This document shows, piece after piece, positions 51,731 to 60,470 of a stretch of 64,000 nucleotides of DNA. Origin of the DNA: Microbacterium sp. SMR1. GTDB lineage: Bacteria > Actinomycetota > Actinomycetes > Actinomycetales > Microbacteriaceae. Where the stretch lies: NCBI RefSeq assembly GCF_003289625.1, contig NZ_QMBN01000001.1, positions 620,001 through 684,000 of the forward strand. Direction: 5' to 3'. The position numbers were made by a program, and so were the translations under genes. The stretch's first letter is position 1. Each line of letters begins with the position of its first letter. Below the pieces are notes generated by a model. It made no database searches and was not told where the DNA came from. It worked only from the letters and a program-made list of their open reading frames with translations.

Positions 51731-53247
51731 TGGCTGCCAAGGTCGCACTGATGGACTTCGACAAGGCGCTGGAGCTGTTCGAGCCCGTGCTCGGCTTCGA
51801 GGTGCACGTCGAGCTGAACACGCGCACGAAGATGTTCTCGCCGGCTGCGAACCCGGCTCACCCCGACAACCACGGCGCAGCTCCGAACACCCTCGTCGCG
51901 CCCGTCGACATGGGTCTGCCCGGGGCGCTCCCTGTCGTGAACGAGACGGCGATCCGGTCGTCGATCAGCCTGGGTCTCGCGCTCGGCTGCTCGATCGCAC
52001 CCTCGAGCCGCTTCGCGCGGAAGAACTACTTCTACCCGGACCTCGGCAAGAACTATCAGATCTCGCAGTACGACGAGCCGATCGCGTTCGAGGGCGCGGT
52101 CGAGGTGGAGCTGTCCGACGGCACCACCGTCACCGTCGACATCGAGCGGGCCCACATGGAGGAGGATGCCGGCAAGCTCACGCACATGGGCGGCGCCGCG
52201 GGTCGTATCCAGGGCGCCGAGTTCTCGCTCGTCGACTACAACCGAGCCGGAGTGCCGCTCGTCGAGATCGTGACCAAGCCGATCTTCGGTGCCGAGCACC
52301 GTGCGCCGGAGATCGCGAAGGCCTACGTCCGCACGATCCGCGACATCGTCATCGGCCTGGGCATCTCGGAGGCGCGCCTCGAGCGGGGGAACCTGCGGTG
52401 CGACGCGAACGTGTCGCTGCGTCCCCGGGGCCAGGAGAAGCTCGGCACGCGTACCGAGACGAAGAACGTCAACTCGATGCGCTCCGTCGAGCGTGCGGTG
52501 CGCTACGAGATCCAGCGTCAGGCCGCCATCCTCGCCGAGGGCGGCACCATCACGCAGGAGACTCGGCACTGGCATGAGGACACCGGCACGACCTCGCCGG
52601 GGCGTCCGAAGTCGGATGCCGACGACTACCGGTACTTCCCGGAGCCCGATCTGCTGCCGGTCGCACCGTCGCCGCAGCTGATCGACGAGCTCCGCGCGGC
52701 CCTTCCCGAGCCGCCGGCTGCCCGACGCCGCCGGCTGCAGGGCGAATGGGGCTTCACCGACCTCGAGTTCCAGGACGTCGTCAACGGCGGCCTGCTCGCC
52801 GAGGTCGACGCGACGGTCGCGGCGGGAGCGTCGCCCGCTTCGGCCCGCAAGTGGTGGACCGGCGAGATCACGCGCGTCGCGAACGCGCGTGGGGCCGAGC
52901 CGCAGGCGCTCGTCTCGCCGGCTGACGTGGCGGCGCTGCAGAAGCTGGTGGATGCCGGAACCCTGACCGACAAGCTGGCGCGCCAGGTGCTCGAGGGCGT
53001 CATCGATGGCGAAGGCTCGCCCCAGAAGGTCGTGGATGCCCGCGGCCTGGCCGTCGTGTCGGACGACGGCGCCCTGATCGCTGCGATCGACGACGCCCTC
53101 GCCGCGCAACCGGACGTCCTGGCGAAGATCAAGGACGGCAAGGTTCAGGCCGCGGGAGCCGTGATCGGCGCGGTCATGAAGGCCATGAAGGGCCAGGCCG
53201 ACGCAGCCCGCGTGCGCGAGCTGATCCTCGAGCGCGCGGCCCAGTAG
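51730..53247 (+). CDS. gatB: Asp/Glu-tRNA amidotransferase subunit B
   Basis: This is a 505-residue protein, ATG 51730. [70 protein letters not shown] and the C-terminal YqeY-like tail are all present. It phosphorylates the misacylated aa-tRNA and completes amidation. Confidence 0.98.
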   Translation: MAAKVALMDFDKALELFEPVLGFEVHVELNTRTKMFSPAANPAHPDNHGAAPNTLVAPVDMGLPGALPVVNETAIRSSISLGLALGCSIAPSSRFARKNYFYPDLGKNYQISQYDEPIAFEGAVEVELSDGTTVTVDIERAHMEEDAGKLTHMGGAAGRIQGAEFSLVDYNRAGVPLVEIVTKPIFGAEHRAPEIAKAYVRTIRDIVIGLGISEARLERGNLRCDANVSLRPRGQEKLGTRTETKNVNSMRSVERAVRYEIQRQAAILAEGGTITQETRHWHEDTGTTSPGRPKSDADDYRYFPEPDLLPVAPSPQLIDELRAALPEPPAARRRRLQGEWGFTDLEFQDVVNGGLLAEVDATVAAGASPASARKWWTGEITRVANARGAEPQALVSPADVAALQKLVDAGTLTDKLARQVLEGVIDGEGSPQKVVDARGLAVVSDDGALIAAIDDALAAQPDVLAKIKDGKVQAAGAVIGAVMKAMKGQADAARVRELILERAAQ

Positions 53248-53319
53248 GCGCAGCTTCGTCGCACGGCCGCGTCGTCCGACGGCGCGGCCGTTGTCGGCGG
53301 TACCCGCGACAATAGAAGC

Positions 53320-54579
53320 ATGGGACGCGGCGACGGCACGGGGCGCATCGTGTCGCCGCCGGATGCGGACGACACCGGCACCCGCATCCTCCACGTCGAC
53401 ATGGACGCCTTCTACGCGGCCGTCGCGGTGCTGGACGACCCGTCTCTCGCGGGCAAGCCCATCATCGTCGGCGGCGTGGAGCGCCGCGGCGTCGTCTCGA
53501 GCGCCTCGTACGAAGCGCGGCGCTTCGGCGTCCGGTCGGCGATGCCGGTCGCGCGCGCCCTGCAGCTGTGCCCGCAGGCCATCGTGGTCCCGACGACGTT
53601 CGAGCGCTACACGGAGCTCTCTCGACGCGTGATGGAGATCTTCCGGTCGATCACGCCACTGGTCGAGCCGCTCTCGATCGACGAGGCGTTCCTCGACGTG
53701 AGCGGCGCCCGTCGGCTCTGGGGGAGCCCGCGCGAAATCGCGCAGCTCATTCGACGGCGCGTGCTGAGCGAGACCGGCCTCACCTGCAGCGTTGGGGTCG
53801 CGGCGACGAAGCACGTCGCCAAGATGGCGTCGACGATCTCGAAGCCTGACGGGCTCCTCGTCGTCGCCGAGCACCAGACGCTCCGCTTCCTCGCAGGTCG
53901 CCCGGTCGGTGCCCTGTGGGGCGTGGGCCCCAAAGCCGCCGAGGCCCTCCTCACGCGCGGCATCCGGACGGTGGCCGACGTGTGGGACACCCCGCGCTCC
54001 GTCCTCGACCGTGCGCTCGGTCCGGCGATGGGCGAGCGCGTGTGGCATCTCTCGCGCGGTCACGACGCTCGTCAGGTGCAGACCGAGCGGGCCGAGAAGA
54101 GCATCTCGCACGAGGAGACGTTCTCCCACGACGTCACCGACCTCACGGTGCTCCGTTCCGAGCTCAGGCGTCTGGCCGACCGGGTGGGCGCGCGACTGCG
54201 CGCTGGCGGCTGGGAGGCCGGGACGGTGTCGATCAAGGTGCGACTGAGCGACTTCTCGACGTACTCCCGCTCGCAGACTCTGCCCCTGGCGACGAACGTC
54301 GGGCAGCGCATCGGCTCAGCGGCGATCGAGTTGCTTTCGTCGGTGGAGCTCTCGCAACCGGTGCGACTCATCGGCGTCCGAGCCGAGAAGCTGCGTCCGG
54401 ACGGCACGGGAGGCCTCACGCTCTGGGACGACGATGAGGAATGGCGCCGCGTCGACGACGCCCTCGACGGGGCCCGCGCCCGCTTCGGCCGGGGTGCGGT
54501 CACTCGGGCGAGCGTGCTCGGACCTCGTCGCGACGTCGGCGCCATGCCGACCAACCCGCGCCCCGACCACGAACATTGA
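53320..54579 (+). CDS. dinB: DNA polymerase IV (Y-family)
   Basis: This is a 419-residue Y-family polymerase, ATG 53320. Catalytic motifs are HVDMDAFYAAV and PLSIDEAFLDVSGARRL, followed by HhH (ALWGVGPKAAEALLTRGI) and the little-finger domain. No clear C-terminal beta-clamp motif is evident. It performs translesion synthesis. No LexA box was recognised upstream. Confidence 0.95.
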   Translation: MGRGDGTGRIVSPPDADDTGTRILHVDMDAFYAAVAVLDDPSLAGKPIIVGGVERRGVVSSASYEARRFGVRSAMPVARALQLCPQAIVVPTTFERYTELSRRVMEIFRSITPLVEPLSIDEAFLDVSGARRLWGSPREIAQLIRRRVLSETGLTCSVGVAATKHVAKMASTISKPDGLLVVAEHQTLRFLAGRPVGALWGVGPKAAEALLTRGIRTVADVWDTPRSVLDRALGPAMGERVWHLSRGHDARQVQTERAEKSISHEETFSHDVTDLTVLRSELRRLADRVGARLRAGGWEAGTVSIKVRLSDFSTYSRSQTLPLATNVGQRIGSAAIELLSSVELSQPVRLIGVRAEKLRPDGTGGLTLWDDDEEWRRVDDALDGARARFGRGAVTRASVLGPRRDVGAMPTNPRPDHEH

Positions 54580-54619
54580 CACCTGTACCGCGGCACCCGG
54601 GGGAGGGTACGGTGGGTCC

Positions 54620-54940
54620 ATGCCCAACCTCGCACTCGAACTCGGCAAGCAGACCGCGAATCTCGGCGTCACCAGCGTCTACGGTGAACAGCAGGATGTC
54701 GACGGCATCACGCTCATTCCGGTCGCGCTGACGTGGAGCGGCTTCGGGGCCGGCGAGGACAATGAGGGGAACAGCGGCGGTGGGGGCGGCGGCTACGCCA
54801 TCCCCGTCGGGGCGTACGTGCGCAAGGGCGATGATCTGCGTTTCGAGCCGAACCTCGTGTCGCTGGTCGCCGTCGGCATTCCCTTCGTCTGGGTCGTGGG
54901 CCGCGCTCTCAGCCGTGTCATCCGCGCCCTCAAGAAGTAG
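54620..54940 (+). CDS. GerW/YtfJ-like small protein
   Basis: This is a 106-residue product from ATG 54620 (MPNLALELGKQTANLGVTSV). The body GEQQDVDGITLIPVALTWSG, followed by a GGGGGG loop, YAIPVGAYVR and a C-terminal hydrophobic segment LVSLVAVGIPFVWVVGRALS, resembles GerW/YtfJ-type proteins, which in non-sporulating actinobacteria are of unknown function. It overlaps the next gene by 26 bases. Confidence 0.65.
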   Translation: MPNLALELGKQTANLGVTSVYGEQQDVDGITLIPVALTWSGFGAGEDNEGNSGGGGGGYAIPVGAYVRKGDDLRFEPNLVSLVAVGIPFVWVVGRALSRVIRALKK

Positions 54941-55493
54941 GGCCGTCGCGCGCCTGACCTCGGCGGCGCTCGTCCGCACCGTCCTCGGCGAGGTCTCGCC
55001 GGGCGACGTCGTGATCATCGATGGGCGCAGCGGCGCGGGAAAGTCCACGCTGGCGCGCGAGCTCCAGCGACAGTGGGACGGCGCGCAGCCGCCGCAGTTG
55101 ATCGCGCTCGATGAGCTGTATCCCGGATGGGACGGCCTCGCTGCGGGTGCCGAGTACGCCGTCGCGCGCGTGCTCGCCCCTCGACGCACAGGCGCGCCCG
55201 CGCGCTGGCAGCAGTGGGATTGGGCGGCGGACCGCTATGGCCAGGATCGCGCGCTGAAGGGCGACGAGTCGATCATCCTGGAGGGCAGCGGTGCGCTGAC
55301 CGCCGCAGCCGCAGCCTTCGCGACCGTACGGATCTGGTTGGACGCGCCGAGCGATGTGCGCAAACGGCGTGCCCTGGACCGCGACGGTGACACCTATCGG
55401 CCGCACTGGGAGCGTTGGGCGGCGCAGGAGCAGGACCACATCGCTCGGAACGATCCCCGCCGCCTCGCGACGCACGTCGTCGAACTGGTCTGA
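54915..55493 (+). CDS. P-loop ATP-binding protein (uridine-kinase-like)
   Basis: This is a 192-residue product. GTG 54915 lies inside the preceding gene. Walker A GRSGAGKSTLAREL follows VVIIDG. The DE in IALDELYPGWDGL and the C-terminal lid WLDAPSDVRKRRALDRDGDT suggest a small-molecule kinase related to uridine/shikimate-type kinases. Substrate unknown. Confidence 0.75.
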   Translation: MSSAPSRSRAVARLTSAALVRTVLGEVSPGDVVIIDGRSGAGKSTLARELQRQWDGAQPPQLIALDELYPGWDGLAAGAEYAVARVLAPRRTGAPARWQQWDWAADRYGQDRALKGDESIILEGSGALTAAAAAFATVRIWLDAPSDVRKRRALDRDGDTYRPHWERWAAQEQDHIARNDPRRLATHVVELV

Positions 55494-55964
55494 TCACCCG
55501 TCGAGTGCTTGCAGCAGCATCTCCTGCCGGTACCCGAGCCACTCGTAGACGTCGAAGCGGGGATCCCCCACCGGCATGATGCTCTCGTCGGTGATGCCGA
55601 TGCGCTCCGCAAGCACCAGACGGAGCCCAGCGAGCGTCCTCAGCCACGCCGTCTGCTCGTGCGGATCGAGCGTGAGTCCCCCGCCGGATGCCGTATCGGT
55701 CGAGCGATCGCGGGAACCTCTTGCGAGGGTGGCCAGCACCAGGCGCGCATCCGCGGCGCGTGTCGCAGCGACATCGTCTCGTGTGAGGGCGCGGAACTCC
55801 GTCGCGGCAGCCGGGTCGTCCGGGTATGCGTCGGGGGAGAGCCGGCGGGCTGCCGGATCCCGGGGATCGTCGGGGGTTTCGACGAGCTCGAGGTACTGAT
55901 CGACGAGTTCGCGGAGATAGTCCGCCTCGGCCGCGGGCAGCGCGAAAACGATGGTCGTGGTCAT
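55494..55964 (-). CDS. DUF2017 family protein
   Basis: This is a 156-residue helical protein, ATG 55964 (MTTTIVFALPAAEADYLREL). It carries RLSPDAYPDDPAAATEFRAL and the C-terminal DPRFDVYEWLGYRQEMLLQA motif, characteristic of DUF2017, which is nearly always encoded beside clpS in actinobacteria. It overlaps clpS by 4 bases. It may modulate N-end-rule degradation. Confidence 0.85.
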   Translation of the reverse strand: MTTTIVFALPAAEADYLRELVDQYLELVETPDDPRDPAARRLSPDAYPDDPAAATEFRALTRDDVAATRAADARLVLATLARGSRDRSTDTASGGGLTLDPHEQTAWLRTLAGLRLVLAERIGITDESIMPVGDPRFDVYEWLGYRQEMLLQALDG

Positions 55965-56251
55965 TCGTTCGCCCGTCTGACCGTCGCCCAGAGGCCGAAT
56001 TCGTGCATCGCGCGCGTGTGCGCTTCCATCGCTTCGCGCGGACCCTCGGCGACGATCGCGTGCCCCTCGTGATGGACGGAGAGCATGAGCTGCGTCGCGC
56101 GGTCGCGCGAGTACCCGAAGTAGGTCCGGAAGACGTGGACCACATACGACATGAGGTTCACCGGGTCGTTCCACACGACGGTCTGCCATGGTTCGTCGGG
56201 CGCAGCACGGAGGTCGGTCTCGATGTCGAGGTCGGGGAGAGCGGTGCTCAT
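55961..56251 (-). CDS. clpS: ATP-dependent Clp protease adaptor ClpS
   Basis: This is a 96-residue ClpS, ATG 56251 (MSTALPDLDIETDLRAAPDE). It has WQTVVWNDPVNLMSYVVHVF (N-degron pocket with the DPVN motif), HHEGHAIVAEGPREAMEAHT and the final helix. It delivers N-degron substrates to ClpAP/ClpCP. Coupled to DUF2017. Confidence 0.95.
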   Translation of the reverse strand: MSTALPDLDIETDLRAAPDEPWQTVVWNDPVNLMSYVVHVFRTYFGYSRDRATQLMLSVHHEGHAIVAEGPREAMEAHTRAMHEFGLWATVRRANE

Positions 56252-56601
56252 CAGGCCCATCCGAGCTCGTGCAAGCGGTCGTCGTCGATACCGTAGAAGT
56301 GGGCGATCTCGTGGACCAGCGTGGTGTGGACCTCCTCGCGAAGGCCGGCGACGTCGTCGCACGCGTGAAGATGCGGTTCGCGGTAGACGATGATGCGGTC
56401 GGGGAGCTCGCCCTGCCCGTAGCGCTCGCGCTCTGTGAGGGCGTAACCGTCGTAGAGGCCGAGCAGGTCGAGGCTGCCGTCTTCCGGGCGGTCTTCGACG
56501 ACGAAGATGACGTTGTCGAGTCCGTCGACCATGTCGTCGGGGAGGCGATCCAGCTCGTCGGTGACGAGGAGCTCGAACTCCTCGACATCCATCTCGATCA
56601 T
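56251..56601 (-). CDS. Metallopeptidase family protein (zincin-like)
   Basis: This is a 116-residue protein from ATG 56601 (MIEMDVEEFELLVTDELDRL). The zinc motif is HEIAHFYGI (HExxH), with DLLGLYDGYALTERERYGQG and LPDRIIVYREPHLHAC before it. This is the zincin-like family (DUF1025-type) found near clpS. Peptidase activity is unproven. It lies 30 bases from the tRNA-His gene and its stop overlaps the clpS start base. Confidence 0.85.
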   Translation of the reverse strand: MIEMDVEEFELLVTDELDRLPDDMVDGLDNVIFVVEDRPEDGSLDLLGLYDGYALTERERYGQGELPDRIIVYREPHLHACDDVAGLREEVHTTLVHEIAHFYGIDDDRLHELGWA

Positions 56602-56631
56602 CTGCACTCCCGGACCGGGGTGTTTACGTGG

Positions 56632-56705
56632 GGTGGCTAACGGGACTTGAACCCGCGACCCCCGCGACCACAACGCGGTGCTCTACCAACTGAGCTATAG
56701 CCACC
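56632..56705 (-). tRNA. tRNA-His (GTG anticodon)
   Basis: On the leftward strand the sequence starts GTGGCTATAGCTCAGTTGG and ends GTTAGCCAC, folding into a 7-base acceptor stem with a T-arm GGTTCAAGTCC. The anticodon loop has TTGTGGT (anticodon GTG, His). A G at -1 (base 56705) opposite C73 (base 56632) is encoded in the genome, the tRNA-His hallmark. No CCA is encoded. Confidence 0.97.
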
Positions 56706-56742
56706 ATGTCTCCCGGTGAAACCGGGCAACCAGACGATTGTA

Positions 56743-57375
56743 TTACACGGATGGGGCATACGACGACACGGCGGCCTCAGCGGCTGCCCGTGCCTCGTCG
56801 CTCGTGGGTCCGGGCGCCGGCACGAACACGGCGGAACGGTAGTAGGCGAGCTCGCGGATCGACTCTCGGATGTCGGCCAGCGCCCGGTGTCCGCCGTCCT
56901 TGGCCGGTGCCTGGAAGTAGGCGCGGGGGAACCAGCGCCGCGAGAGCTCTTTGATGCTCGAGACGTCGACGTTGCGGTAGTGCAGCCAGGAGTCGACCCG
57001 AGGCATGTACTTCGCGAGGAACATCCGGTCGGTGCCGATCGTGTTACCGGCGAGAGCTGCCTTGCCTTCGGGTACGAAGCGCTGGATGTACTCGAGCACC
57101 GCCGCTTCAGCGTCGACGAGGGGCACGCCTGAGTCGAGCTCGGAAAGCAGGCCCGACGTCTCGTGCATCGCGGTGACGAAGTCGCCCATGTTCGCTCGCG
57201 CCGCCTCGCTCGGACGGATCACGAGCTGGAAGCCCGGGTCGAGCTGCCGCAGCTCGTAGTCGGTGACGATGACCGCCACCTCGACGAGCTCGTCGACGCT
57301 GAGATCCAGCCCCGTCATCTCGCAATCGATCCATACGAGACGGTCGTTCTCGGCTGTTCCCACCATGTCGCCCAT
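56743..57375 (-). CDS. orn: Oligoribonuclease
   Basis: This is a 210-residue DEDDh exonuclease: LVWIDCEMTGLDLSVDELVE (first Asp, Glu), AALAGNTIGTDRMFLAKYMP, and GGHRALADIRESIRELAYYR with the catalytic His. It degrades 2-5-nt RNA and pGpG. ATG 57375 (MGDMVGTAEN) and 57366 are both possible starts. Upstream is the operator-rich gap to the sugar operon. Confidence 0.96.
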   Translation of the reverse strand: MGDMVGTAENDRLVWIDCEMTGLDLSVDELVEVAVIVTDYELRQLDPGFQLVIRPSEAARANMGDFVTAMHETSGLLSELDSGVPLVDAEAAVLEYIQRFVPEGKAALAGNTIGTDRMFLAKYMPRVDSWLHYRNVDVSSIKELSRRWFPRAYFQAPAKDGGHRALADIRESIRELAYYRSAVFVPAPGPTSDEARAAAEAAVSSYAPSV

Positions 57376-57400
57376 CCTAGTGACCGGCCGCGACACGGTC

Positions 57401-57464
57401 GTTTTAGAAAACTGTTGACCGCGCGCGGCAGATGCGACCATCATGACTACTACGTCGTAGTAGT
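57401..57464 (+). promoter_or_regulatory. Promoter/operator region of the sugar-import operon
   Basis: GTTTTAGAAAAC (57401-57412) is a 5-2-5 inverted repeat. TTGACC (57415-57420) is a -35 candidate with CATCAT (57439-57444) a weak -10. ACTACTACGTCGTAGTAGT (57446-57464) is a 9-1-9 inverted repeat followed by another TACGTAGTA. These lie 24-87 bases upstream of the ATG 57488 and may be repressor sites (LacI- or GntR-type by context). Confidence 0.5.
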
Positions 57465-57487
57465 ACGTAGTAGAAGTGCGAGGAAGC

Positions 57488-58618
57488 ATGTTCAGAATCG
57501 GCATCATCGGCACGGGCGGCATAGCGAGTGCCCACATCGGCGGGTACCTCGCGTTCCCTGGGGAGTGCGAGATCGTCGCCCTTGCCGACGTCATGCCGGG
57601 AAAGGCAGCGCAGAAGGCCGAGGAGTTCGGCCTGAGGGATGCCGCCGGCTACGACGACCCGCTCCGGATGATCGCGGAGGCCGATCTGGACCTCGTCAGC
57701 ATCGCGACTCCGCCGTCGACGCACGCGGCCCTCTCGATCGCGGCGTTGGACGGCGGTGTGAATGTGCTGGTCGAGAAGCCGATGGCGCCGTCCCTCGAAG
57801 AGTGCGACGCGATGCTGGCCGCCCAGGAGCGCTCAGGCAAGGTGCTCTCGGTCGTCGCACAGAACCGGTTCCGCGATGACCTGGCGACGCTCAAAACCGT
57901 CGTCGACTCGGGGCTTCTCGGTCCGATCTCCTCCGTGCGGGTGGATTCGGCATGGTGGCGCGGGCTGCCGTACTACGACCTCTGGTGGCGTGGCACCTGG
58001 GAGAAGGAGGGCGGCGGTTGCACCCTCAACCACGCGATTCACCACATCGACCTGCTGCTGTGGCTCCTCGGCCGCCCGATGGAGGTGACCGCGATGCTCG
58101 CCAACGCGCAGCACGACAACAGCGAGGTCGAGGATCTCTCCGTCGCGGTCCTCCGCTACGAACGCGGGCTCGCCCAGCTCACCAGTTCCGTGGTCCATCA
58201 CGGGGAAGAGCAGGAGATCGTCATCCAGGGGGCGAACGCCCGCGTGTCGCAGCCGTGGCGGGTGATCGCCGAGCGCGCCGATGGCGGCGGATTCCCCGCG
58301 CAGGGCGGTGATCCCGAGCTGGTGGCAGCGATCGAGGCGGTCGTGGCTGCCCGGGAACCTCTCGCGCACACCGGGCACGCGGGGCAGATCGGAGACCTGC
58401 TCGCCGCCATCCGGGAGGGGCGCGCTCCGGTCGCGGACGGGCGGGACGGCCGCAACGCGATCGAGGTCGTCTCGGCCATCTACAAGGCGGGCATCGAGCG
58501 CACCTTCGTCGACCTCCCGATCCCCGCCGACGACCCCTACTACCGCGCCGGCCAGCTCGTCGAGCGCGCACCCCGCTTCTACGAGAAGCAGCGCTCACTC
58601 ATCGAGGCGGCATCGTGA
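57488..58618 (+). CDS. Gfo/Idh/MocA oxidoreductase 1
   Basis: This is a 376-residue protein, ATG 57488. The Rossmann motif is GIIGTGGIASAHIGGYLAF. VLVEKPMAPS is the EKP motif. NHAIHHIDLLLWLLG supplies the catalytic-type His, in a C-terminal beta-sheet domain. It probably oxidises a sugar or inositol derivative. It is the first gene of a rightward operon and overlaps the cupin gene. Confidence 0.9.
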   Translation: MFRIGIIGTGGIASAHIGGYLAFPGECEIVALADVMPGKAAQKAEEFGLRDAAGYDDPLRMIAEADLDLVSIATPPSTHAALSIAALDGGVNVLVEKPMAPSLEECDAMLAAQERSGKVLSVVAQNRFRDDLATLKTVVDSGLLGPISSVRVDSAWWRGLPYYDLWWRGTWEKEGGGCTLNHAIHHIDLLLWLLGRPMEVTAMLANAQHDNSEVEDLSVAVLRYERGLAQLTSSVVHHGEEQEIVIQGANARVSQPWRVIAERADGGGFPAQGGDPELVAAIEAVVAAREPLAHTGHAGQIGDLLAAIREGRAPVADGRDGRNAIEVVSAIYKAGIERTFVDLPIPADDPYYRAGQLVERAPRFYEKQRSLIEAAS

Positions 58619-59343
58619 CCGGCCCCTCGTTCCCCGGAGGCACCTCGCTGTCGCACCTCGACATCTACCACGACGCCGCCCCGGACGGCATCTGCGGCGG
58701 CAGTCCGCACATCCACCTCGTCTCGACGGAGGCTTACCTCGTCGTCGAGGGTCGTGGCGCCCTTCAGACGATCGACGGCGAGGGGTTCCGGGAGACCGAC
58801 CTGGAGGCCGGATCGGTCGTCTGGTTCACGCCGGGCACGATCCACCGTGCGGTCAACCGCGGCGGGCTGAAGGTGCTGGTGCTGATGAGCAACGTGGGAC
58901 TGCCGGAGGCCGGCGATGCCGTGATGACCTTCCCCCCGCATATCGTCGGCGACCCGGCGGCGTACGCCGAGGCGGAAGCACTGGGCGAGGGGGAGGAGCG
59001 GGCCGCGCGCGCCGCTCGCCGTCGGGACCTGGCCGTGACGGGGTTCCAGGCCTTGCGCGATGCGGTCGTCGCCGGCGATCGGGCTCCGCTCGACGACTTC
59101 TACGCAAGCGCCGGCGCGCTCGTCCGCGACCGGGCGGCCGCCTGGAGCGAGCTCGTCCGCGCCGGCGCGCTTGCTCAGGCGCAGACCTCGCTCACGCTCA
59201 CCGAGGCCGCCGCGCGTGGCGACGTCGCCCATCTGCGCGATGCCCGAGCCCGTGTGGCTCCCGCGCCTCCCGGGGAACGCGCCTTCGGCATGTGCGGACG
59301 GATCCGTGCCTACGACCTGACAGACCAGGAGAACACCCGATGA
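58615..59343 (+). CDS. Cupin-domain protein
   Basis: This is a 242-residue product, GTG 58615 in a GTGA overlap. The cupin part is in residues 20-100: HIHLVSTEAYLVVEGRGALQ (metal His) and VVWFTPGTIHRAVNRGG, followed by a C-terminal helical region of about 110 residues. It may act as an isomerase, a dioxygenase or a sugar-binding protein in the same pathway. Confidence 0.8.
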   Translation: MTGPSFPGGTSLSHLDIYHDAAPDGICGGSPHIHLVSTEAYLVVEGRGALQTIDGEGFRETDLEAGSVVWFTPGTIHRAVNRGGLKVLVLMSNVGLPEAGDAVMTFPPHIVGDPAAYAEAEALGEGEERAARAARRRDLAVTGFQALRDAVVAGDRAPLDDFYASAGALVRDRAAAWSELVRAGALAQAQTSLTLTEAAARGDVAHLRDARARVAPAPPGERAFGMCGRIRAYDLTDQENTR

Positions 59344-60428
59344 CCGATTCATACACTTTCGACCCCCTCCCGCGCCCCGTCGTCGCTCCGGGCGAGTTCG
59401 CCTTCGCGGCGGTCGGTCTCGACCACGGCCACATCTTCGGCATGACCGACGGTCTGATCGGCGCCGGGGCGACGGTGACCTGGGTGTTCGACGAGGATCC
59501 CGCACGCGCCGCCGCGTTCGCGAAGCAGTATCCGACGGCACGCATCGCCTCGAGCGAGCAGGAGGTCCTGAACGACCCCGCGGTTCGGCTGGTCGCGACC
59601 GCCGCGATTCCGTCGCAGCGTGCGCCCATCGGACTGCGGGCGATCGAGGCAGGGAAGCACGCTTTCGTCGACAAGGCGCCCCTGACGACCTTCGCGCAAC
59701 TCGATGCCGTCCGGGAGGCGACCGCACGGACGGGTCTGCTCTATGCGGTGTACTACGGCGAGCGCGTGCACTCGGAGGCGGCGATCCTCGCAGATCAGCT
59801 CGTTCAGCGGGGCGCGATCGGCAGGGTCGTGCAGGTCGTGTGCTTCGGTCCGCATCGCATCGGCGGGGGACGCCCCGATTGGTTCTACGACCCCGCGCAG
59901 TACGGCGGCATCCTCTGTGACATCGGCAGCCACAACTTCGACCAGATCCTCCATTACACGGGTGCGACGACCGGTCGGGTGTCGACCTCGACCATCGCGA
60001 ACTACGCGCATCCGGAGACTCCCGGCCTGCAGGACTTCGGCGACGCGCACGTCGTCCTCGACAACGGTGCGACGGGATACGTCCGCGTCGACTGGTTCAC
60101 CCCCGACGGCTTGGGAGTGTTCGGTGACGGGCGCACGCTTCTGCTGGGCACCGATGGGTACATCGAGCTGCGCAAGTACATCGACATCACGACCGACAAC
60201 GGTGGTGGCCAGGTGCTCCTCGTGAATCAGGAGGCGCAGCACCGGTTCAACGCGAACGGCATGACAGGGTTCCCGTACTTCGGGCAGCTCATCCGCGACT
60301 GCATCGATGGCACCGAAACCGCGATGAGCCAGGACCACGCCTTGATGGCGGCGGAGCTCAGCCTGCACGCGCAGATGGGCGCGACGGTGGTCGGCTCTCC
60401 GTCGCCGGCGCCCGTCCTGACACCCTGA
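59340..60428 (+). CDS. Gfo/Idh/MocA oxidoreductase 2
   Basis: This is a 362-residue protein, ATG 59340 in an ATGA overlap. It has AVGLDHGHIFGMTDGLIGAG, HAFVDKAPLTTFAQL (the K of the EKP-like motif is retained while E is replaced by D), and CDIGSHNFDQILHYTGA with the catalytic His. It is a divergent second dehydrogenase, presumably acting on an intermediate of the same sugar route. Confidence 0.88.
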   Translation: MTDSYTFDPLPRPVVAPGEFAFAAVGLDHGHIFGMTDGLIGAGATVTWVFDEDPARAAAFAKQYPTARIASSEQEVLNDPAVRLVATAAIPSQRAPIGLRAIEAGKHAFVDKAPLTTFAQLDAVREATARTGLLYAVYYGERVHSEAAILADQLVQRGAIGRVVQVVCFGPHRIGGGRPDWFYDPAQYGGILCDIGSHNFDQILHYTGATTGRVSTSTIANYAHPETPGLQDFGDAHVVLDNGATGYVRVDWFTPDGLGVFGDGRTLLLGTDGYIELRKYIDITTDNGGGQVLLVNQEAQHRFNANGMTGFPYFGQLIRDCIDGTETAMSQDHALMAAELSLHAQMGATVVGSPSPAPVLTP

Positions 60429-60470
60429 CGGCGACCCGCTCACGAAGACCACGAGGATGTGGAGTTCCGA

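Noticed and set aside
53255..53295. Intrinsic terminator after gatB
   Set aside because: A GC-rich imperfect inverted repeat is present, but the stem has a bulge and no T run follows, so I do not annotate it.
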